Shown here in pieces: positions 20,318-24,503 of a stretch of DNA of 24,503 nt; positions within the stretch are counted from its first letter, which is position 1, and every line of letters starts with the position of its first letter. The DNA is from CALARM01 sp964431735. Lineage in GTDB: Bacteria > Vulcanimicrobiota > SpSt-956 > JAKJGF01. The position numbers and the translations under genes are program-made. The stretch lies in NCBI GenBank assembly GCA_964431735.1, contig CAYSLJ010000110.1, forward strand, positions 1-24,503, written 5' to 3'. A model generated the notes under the pieces. The model had not been told where the DNA came from, ran no database searches, and worked only from the letters and a program-made list of their open reading frames with translations.

Positions 20318-22408
20318 TTAACGGTCGTAAACATCCGTATTCTTGATAATATCTCCTTCCAGTCCTAACAGATAATCAGAATTAATATCTTTACCCAGAA
20401 GAATCCTTACTTCTTTTTCCAAAGGAAGGGAGGTAGTGACAACACAGAGATTTTCCTGATCAGTAAGATCCATATCACTGTCTTCATCAACCTCGCGAAT
20501 ATAAACATTATCTTTTGTCCTCATGCCTTTTTCAATCTCTTCATGCTGACGGAGATATTCCCTTACAGTTCTTTCAAAATAACGTTTTCCTCCACCCTGA
20601 AGTTTCACATCTTCCACATAAAGTATAGGGCCTCCGCTCTCTGTAGGCACCATCTGTCCCCTTTTACCGCAATAGCCTGTAAAAACTCTGTCCATAGTCT
20701 TAGAACTGCCTATATGTTTTATCTTTGCACCGAATTTATTCAAATTACCGCTTATTTTTATATCTCTTATAGGTTTATCGGTAAGAACGCCATTTTCGAT
20801 TAAAAATCCAAGACGTCCTGAAATCTGAAATTCACCTGTATTTGTTTCCACCCATCCACCATCACAGGTTTTAAGATAAACACCTTTTTTGGATTTAGGA
20901 ACAAGAGCTATAATATCTTCAAGCTTATCTTTACCATTTTCATCATCAGGCAATATATAAGTATTGGTCATTCTCACAAGAGGAGGTTTATCATATTTTT
21001 CTGTTCTCACATTACCAGAAAGGCCATGACGCTCCATTTCATCTCTTATATCTCCGGTAAGACCATCCATAATTTCATTTCTCGTATATCTGGAATTAAG
21101 AACCAGCTTCTGGACTCCGTCTTGAATCAAAGCAGTTCTCTTGGGGATTGTGCCATGTTCATCTACTACTATACCGCCGAAAGCATTTCTTATTTTCTTT
21201 TTACCTACATCAAAAGAACAGAGTCCTGTATCTATAATGTTAAACTTGGTATTTTCAGAAACCTGTCCGCCAATACGGCCTTTAAGATTTATTTCTGCAG
21301 CCTTTGTCTTTTTGTTAGTTATTATAACATCTGCTTCAGAGGAATGGCCGTAAACTTCATGAGCAAGAACACCTGTAACACCACTGCTGAGAACAACGGG
21401 GCATTCGGAACCGAGGATTGACGTAGACTGTGCTCTATCAAGATCTATAGCATCTTTACTTACCTCTTTTGCAAGGGCTCTGACTATTTCAACATAATCT
21501 TTATCGGCATCTTCTTCAGAACGCTTTAAGATTTCCGTCCCTCCCATAGCACCTCTTATAGCACCAAATGCTTTATTGTTATCTTTAGTTTCTACCTGAA
21601 TAGCTATACCTACCCTTGGAGTTACTGTATCTATCATATTTCCGTCTGTATCTGCATATTCAATTACATCAGCAATCTTGAAGAAGGTAACCTTTATATC
21701 TTTTACCTTTGCACCCATTTCCTGTTTAACTACCTGTCTGGCATTTGCAACAAGATTAACTGCCAGGTCAAGATTTACACCTTCTTCTATATTCCTGTTT
21801 ATGGATAGTATATTCTTTTCAGGAGAGTGATAGAAGGGGAAGAAAGGTTCATCTTCTTCATCTATTTTACGCTGAACCTGTTCACCTTTTTTCTGTGCAT
21901 CTTCAATAATATTCTTTATAAGCTTATATCCTGCAGAATTAACTTCAAATTCCTTGACTATTGTATCATTACCTGAAAGATTTACAGATTGAACAGAAAA
22001 ATCTTTTGTTGCCACTTCACCGCGAAGACCGATAAAAAAGCGCTGAATACGCCTTTCTCCCTGGGGAGTAAATTCATTACCTGAGGTTTTAACCTGAGGT
22101 ATACCTCTTTCATCTGTTGTAATAACAGTTCCGTACCGAGAACCCATATAAAGGCCAATCCAGTCAATTTCTCGTCCTGGAGTACTTTCCTGAAAGGATT
22201 TAAATCCCCTGTTATTGATCTGAGCAAAATCATTTTTCAACAGGTGATATTCATCGGGAGGCAATTTTTGTTCCCCTTCAGGGCAATAGGCATCAGCAAA
22301 GTCTTTGTATCCTCTAATTTCTTCTTTTTCAGAAGGTTTAGAGACTTCTTCTTCAGTATTTTCCGGGGCATTTTCTTCTGTGTTTTTGGTGTTTTCTATG
22401 TTATCCAT
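20318..22408 (-). CDS. TldD-like metalloprotease with extended termini
   Basis: Zinc protease of the TldD/PmbA superfamily, whose E. coli members TldD/TldE degrade unfolded or modified peptides such as microcin B17 precursor and CcdA. The metal site is intact: H350-E351-x3-H355 in AHEVYGHSSE and a third ligand Cys580 in GYCGKRGQ. It is therefore the catalytic (TldD-type) partner; no TldE-like gene is in the window. At 696 residues it is about 200 longer than TldD. The first 45 residues are a disordered acidic tail, and about 115 residues follow Cys580 where TldD has about 30. There is no signal peptide. The ATG at 22408 has AGGA five bases upstream inside a small hairpin. It is the first of four co-directional genes. 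Confidence 0.88.
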   Translation of the reverse strand: MDNIENTKNTEENAPENTEEEVSKPSEKEEIRGYKDFADAYCPEGEQKLPPDEYHLLKNDFAQINNRGFKSFQESTPGREIDWIGLYMGSRYGTVITTDERGIPQVKTSGNEFTPQGERRIQRFFIGLRGEVATKDFSVQSVNLSGNDTIVKEFEVNSAGYKLIKNIIEDAQKKGEQVQRKIDEEDEPFFPFYHSPEKNILSINRNIEEGVNLDLAVNLVANARQVVKQEMGAKVKDIKVTFFKIADVIEYADTDGNMIDTVTPRVGIAIQVETKDNNKAFGAIRGAMGGTEILKRSEEDADKDYVEIVRALAKEVSKDAIDLDRAQSTSILGSECPVVLSSGVTGVLAHEVYGHSSEADVIITNKKTKAAEINLKGRIGGQVSENTKFNIIDTGLCSFDVGKKKIRNAFGGIVVDEHGTIPKRTALIQDGVQKLVLNSRYTRNEIMDGLTGDIRDEMERHGLSGNVRTEKYDKPPLVRMTNTYILPDDENGKDKLEDIIALVPKSKKGVYLKTCDGGWVETNTGEFQISGRLGFLIENGVLTDKPIRDIKISGNLNKFGAKIKHIGSSKTMDRVFTGYCGKRGQMVPTESGGPILYVEDVKLQGGGKRYFERTVREYLRQHEEIEKGMRTKDNVYIREVDEDSDMDLTDQENLCVVTTSLPLEKEVRILLGKDINSDYLLGLEGDIIKNTDVYDR

Positions 22409-22414
22409 AAATAT

Positions 22415-22447
22415 CCTGACCGGTAAAAGTCAGGCAACTCCTCCTCT
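22415..22447 (-). promoter_or_regulatory. Hairpin covering the TldD-like gene ribosome binding site
   Basis: On the minus strand CCTGAC (22434-22429) pairs with GTCAGG (22420-22415) across an 8-base loop, hiding part of the AGGA that serves the ATG at 22408. Just upstream lies a second strong site, GAGGAGGAG (about 22447-22439). It precedes a 13-codon TTG reading frame (22437-22399) that overlaps the gene start. Translation of this leader could open the hairpin. The leader peptide is speculative. Confidence 0.4.
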
Positions 22448-22488
22448 CAATTTTTTAATCTTTAAAATCCATTCGCTCTGCCAGTTTA

Positions 22489-22518
22489 ATTATAACATTT
22501 TTTTAAATTACTTATCAA
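22489..22518 (-). promoter_or_regulatory. Promoter of the TldD operon
   Basis: The minus strand reads TTGATA (22518-22513), an 18-bp spacer ending TGT, then TATAAT (22494-22489). The extended -10 makes this a strong candidate. The predicted leader of about 75 bases includes the ribosome-site hairpin. Confidence 0.65.
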
Positions 22519-22625
22519 CAAATTGTTTGGATTATTTAGTTTTTTTTAATATCTTCAATGAAACACTGAAGTTACTTCGTTCCACCCAAATTTCTTCGAA
22601 AATATTAAAATTCCATAACCTTCTT

Positions 22626-22644
22626 AGAACCTATCCGAAAAGTC
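22626..22644 (+). repeat. 19-base dispersed word, copy 2
   Basis: AGAACCTATCCGAAAAGTC, one base different from the copy at 14271. The flanks do not match beyond a few bases. Confidence 0.65.
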
Positions 22645-22819
22645 ATCAAATGCCTTACATCAGTGAGACTCTCAGTGCTTATAACGGTTATAATATAATA
22701 TTGAAATATTTATGAAACAGGAAGGATTTTTCCATCCACATGTCTTATATTTATAGATAATCTCTTACTGTAGTGAGCGTAAATCTACTGATTTGAGCAT
22801 AAGCATGTAATAAAAGTAT

Positions 22820-22852
22820 TGCTCCTGTCACGGGTTACGTGTCACGAGAGCA
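22820..22852 (-). repeat. Diverged heptad array flanked by TGCTC/GAGCA
   Basis: The minus strand reads GTGACAC, GTAACCC, GTGACAG, then GAGCA in place of GAGGA. TGCTC on the other side makes the flanks an inverted pair. Beyond GAGCA comes ACATGCTTAT, shared with the flank of the 17761 array. Confidence 0.7.
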
Positions 22853-22983
22853 TTATTTATGTATTTATATGAAAATGATGAAGTCTTATGCTTCACTGTT
22901 TGTTAATTTTCATATTTGCTTTTGACTGCTCCAGTCATGTCTGTTGTTATGAAACTTGTATTATAAGGATTATATAAATCTCT

Positions 22984-24336
22984 ATGGATGATAAAGAAAA
23001 AGAGCAAAAAAATCTTGTAAGTGGAGGCCAGTTTGTTTTTGACGATGATGAACCTCCTGCTCCCTTACCGCCTGTTCCGAAGCAGGAAGAGAGTAATTCA
23101 GAGAAGCCAAAATACAAACTCATAGGCGGTTCTTTCCATTTTGAAGAGGAAGAAAAGAAAAAAGAACCTCCTCCTCTTGAACCGGAAGAAAGAAAGGTTG
23201 CAAATACAGTTATACCACTGATCATACAGATGTTTCGGACATATCTGGTACTGATAGTTATAGCCCTTATAATATGTGCCATACCTGTATATTTCTGGTT
23301 CAGCACCTGCCCTCCGTATTTTCCTTTTCCTTCAAAAATAATATGTACCTGTCCCCAGGGAAATAAAGAAGAACTTTTTTTACTCGAGCCTGACGGATCG
23401 AAAATGGAAAGGCTTACTTATTCTGCAAAAGAAAATACAAAAAATATATATCCCCGGTGGTCCCGTGACGGGGAAAAAATAACCTACACATCAGACCAGG
23501 GTGGAAATACGGATATATATATAATGGATGTAAAAACAAAAGAAACAAAAAATCTTACAAATCATCCTTCTCAGGACAGAGAAAGTACCTGGTCTTATGA
23601 CGGAAAAAAAATAGCTTTTTCATCGAACAGAGACGGAGATTATGAAATATTTATAATGAATAATGACGGTACAGGACTTTATCAGCTTACATATAATTCA
23701 AAGAAAGAGATTGAAATTGATCCTGATTTTGCCTATCTTTTACCGGAACAGAGAAATGATTTATGGGACGATACACATCCAGTGTGGTCTCCGAAAAAAA
23801 ATCAAATAGTTTATTCGTCAAGCTGCCTGGGACTTCCTGATAATTACTACGAACAATTTACAGAAGGACATACACAGATAACAACACCAATGGGAAACTT
23901 GAAAATACCTGTTCCTACAAAAAAAGGCACCGATATGGATTTGATGATTATCAATACAGACAGAACCGGCTATCATGATCTCACAAAAACACCTGATATA
24001 GAGACAGAACCTTCCTGGTCGCCTGACGGAAAAAAAATAGCTTTTTCTTCAAACAGAAGAGGAAACTGGCAGATATTTGTAATGAATTCAGACGGAACAG
24101 GACTTTACCAGTTAACAATGAGGGATACGGCAAATGACAGATATCCGACCTGGTCTCCAGACGGGAAATGGATAGCATTCCAGTCTACCAGAGAAGTAGT
24201 AAAACAGCCTGATGCACAGATCTATATAGTAAGGGCAGAAGGAATGAAAAATCCAAATGAATGGATATGTCAGTTAACAAAAGATAAAGGTTCGAAACTA
24301 TATCCATGCTGGTCAGGATTCTTGAGTACTGATTAA
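22984..24336 (+). CDS. Membrane-anchored TolB-like beta-propeller protein
   Basis: 450 residues. The cytoplasmic N-terminus (1-80) is acidic and proline-rich and contains the same motif twice, SGGQFVFDDDE (13-23) and GGSFHFEEEE (48-57), each followed by a proline stretch. One membrane helix follows at about 85-107. Residues 115-450 form a propeller of TolB/DPP-IV type with repeated WSPDGKKIAFSSNR and D-I-Y-I-M-D units; at least five clear blades are present. The propeller should lie outside the membrane. Unlike TolB it has no cleavable signal and no N-terminal TolA-box domain, and no tol or pal genes are nearby, so I do not name it tolB. The ATG at 22984 has only AAGGA 14 bases upstream, a weak site. 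It probably links an intracellular partner to an envelope ligand. Confidence 0.85.
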   Translation: MDDKEKEQKNLVSGGQFVFDDDEPPAPLPPVPKQEESNSEKPKYKLIGGSFHFEEEEKKKEPPPLEPEERKVANTVIPLIIQMFRTYLVLIVIALIICAIPVYFWFSTCPPYFPFPSKIICTCPQGNKEELFLLEPDGSKMERLTYSAKENTKNIYPRWSRDGEKITYTSDQGGNTDIYIMDVKTKETKNLTNHPSQDRESTWSYDGKKIAFSSNRDGDYEIFIMNNDGTGLYQLTYNSKKEIEIDPDFAYLLPEQRNDLWDDTHPVWSPKKNQIVYSSSCLGLPDNYYEQFTEGHTQITTPMGNLKIPVPTKKGTDMDLMIINTDRTGYHDLTKTPDIETEPSWSPDGKKIAFSSNRRGNWQIFVMNSDGTGLYQLTMRDTANDRYPTWSPDGKWIAFQSTREVVKQPDAQIYIVRAEGMKNPNEWICQLTKDKGSKLYPCWSGFLSTD

Positions 24337-24503
24337 AGGATTGCAAGGATTACAGGAAAAGATTTGCCATGTGTTCATTTATAAAAAATGTCCTGGTATC
24401 GTAACAGGTAAATTGGTACAAAAAAAATATGGAACACGCTCCTGTCACAGGCCGGGCTCTGGAGGAAAAGATATGCCGTATTAAAAGAGAGTTATAAATT
24501 ATA
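24337..24503. repeat. Degenerate heptad remnants after the TolB-like gene
   Basis: ATC-GTAACAG-GTAAATT (24398-24414) is a two-unit plus-strand remnant. GCTCCTGTCAC (about 24438-24448) repeats the word at 22821-22831 and reads GTGACAG-GAGC on the minus strand. GAGGAAAAG follows at 24472. No gene is visible to the end of the window. Confidence 0.5.

Larger units (their letters stand above)
22409..22983. other. Long intergenic region between TldD operon and TolB-like gene
   Basis: No gene or RNA is supported. It holds the TldD operon promoter and hairpin, a copy of the 19-base word (22626-22644), a heptad array (22825-22845) and a weak plus-strand promoter (TTGACT 22922-22927, TGTTAT 22945-22950) whose -35 overlaps the dyad GACTG-CTC-CAGTC (22924-22936). 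Confidence 0.55.

Noticed and set aside
22305..22715. Plus-strand reading frame of 136 codons
   Set aside because: It is antisense to the start of the TldD-like gene and its promoter, has no ribosome site and has low-complexity composition.
22984..24336. Naming the propeller gene tolB
   Set aside because: It lacks a cleavable signal and the TolB N-terminal domain, and no tol-pal genes are adjacent; only the propeller type is shared.

Overview
The window is A+T-rich bacterial DNA with strong AGGAGG-type ribosome binding sites, sigma70-like promoters (TTGACT-N17-TATAAT and several extended -10 boxes) and frequent GTG or TTG starts. It holds 18 protein-coding genes and no RNA gene, CRISPR array or intact insertion sequence that I can see. 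Two products have lipoboxes and several are exported or membrane-anchored. I cannot place the organism from sequence alone. The mix of TldD-like protease, TolB/WD40 propellers, a GT-C/TPR protein, a divergent Sm-like protein and word-like intergenic repeats suggests a poorly sampled, deep-branching bacterium. This placement is inference.

Layout. 351-1800 (+): a lytic transglycosylase lipoprotein and a D-2-hydroxyacid dehydrogenase. 6854-1837 (-): a small membrane protein translationally coupled to an N-acyl-D-amino-acid deacylase, then a separately promoted unit with a tandem-MerR regulator and a B12-type radical SAM protein. 7028-10709 (+): an S9 prolyl-oligopeptidase and a coiled-coil protein of unknown role. 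14173-10704 (-): an exported WD40 protein followed by a GT-C glycosyltransferase with C-terminal TPRs; its real N-terminus seems to begin at a rare ATT codon. 14542-16362 (+): a zinc-ribbon/PAS/GAF histidine kinase. 17534-16509 (-): threonine aldolase. 17892-18263 (+): an Hfq/Sm-like protein. 22408-18467 (-): a four-gene operon with a TldD-like metalloprotease, an unknown helical protein, a thioredoxin-fold lipoprotein lacking the CxxC, and a small conserved-looking protein. 22984-24336 (+): a membrane-anchored TolB-type propeller.

The most unusual content is intergenic. About ten gaps carry arrays of a 7-bp unit, GTNACGC, that almost always run straight into GAGGA. Three copies sit inside a 105-133 bp element with imperfect terminal inverted repeats, like a MITE. 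Other gaps carry different sequences with the same 7-bp period (AAAAGGG, TTCCGGG, GCTGAYW, ACTNYTC, NNNTCAY, GTGAAGG). A shared period without shared sequence suggests a common generating process, comparable to the heptanucleotide repeats known in cyanobacteria.

Functionally, the protein genes lean towards peptide and D-amino-acid handling: S9 peptidase, TldD protease, D-aminoacylase, threonine aldolase and D-hydroxyacid dehydrogenase. Cell-envelope functions (transglycosylase, GT-C enzyme, exported propellers) are also well represented. The best candidates for an undescribed system are the heptad repeat family and the TldD operon.
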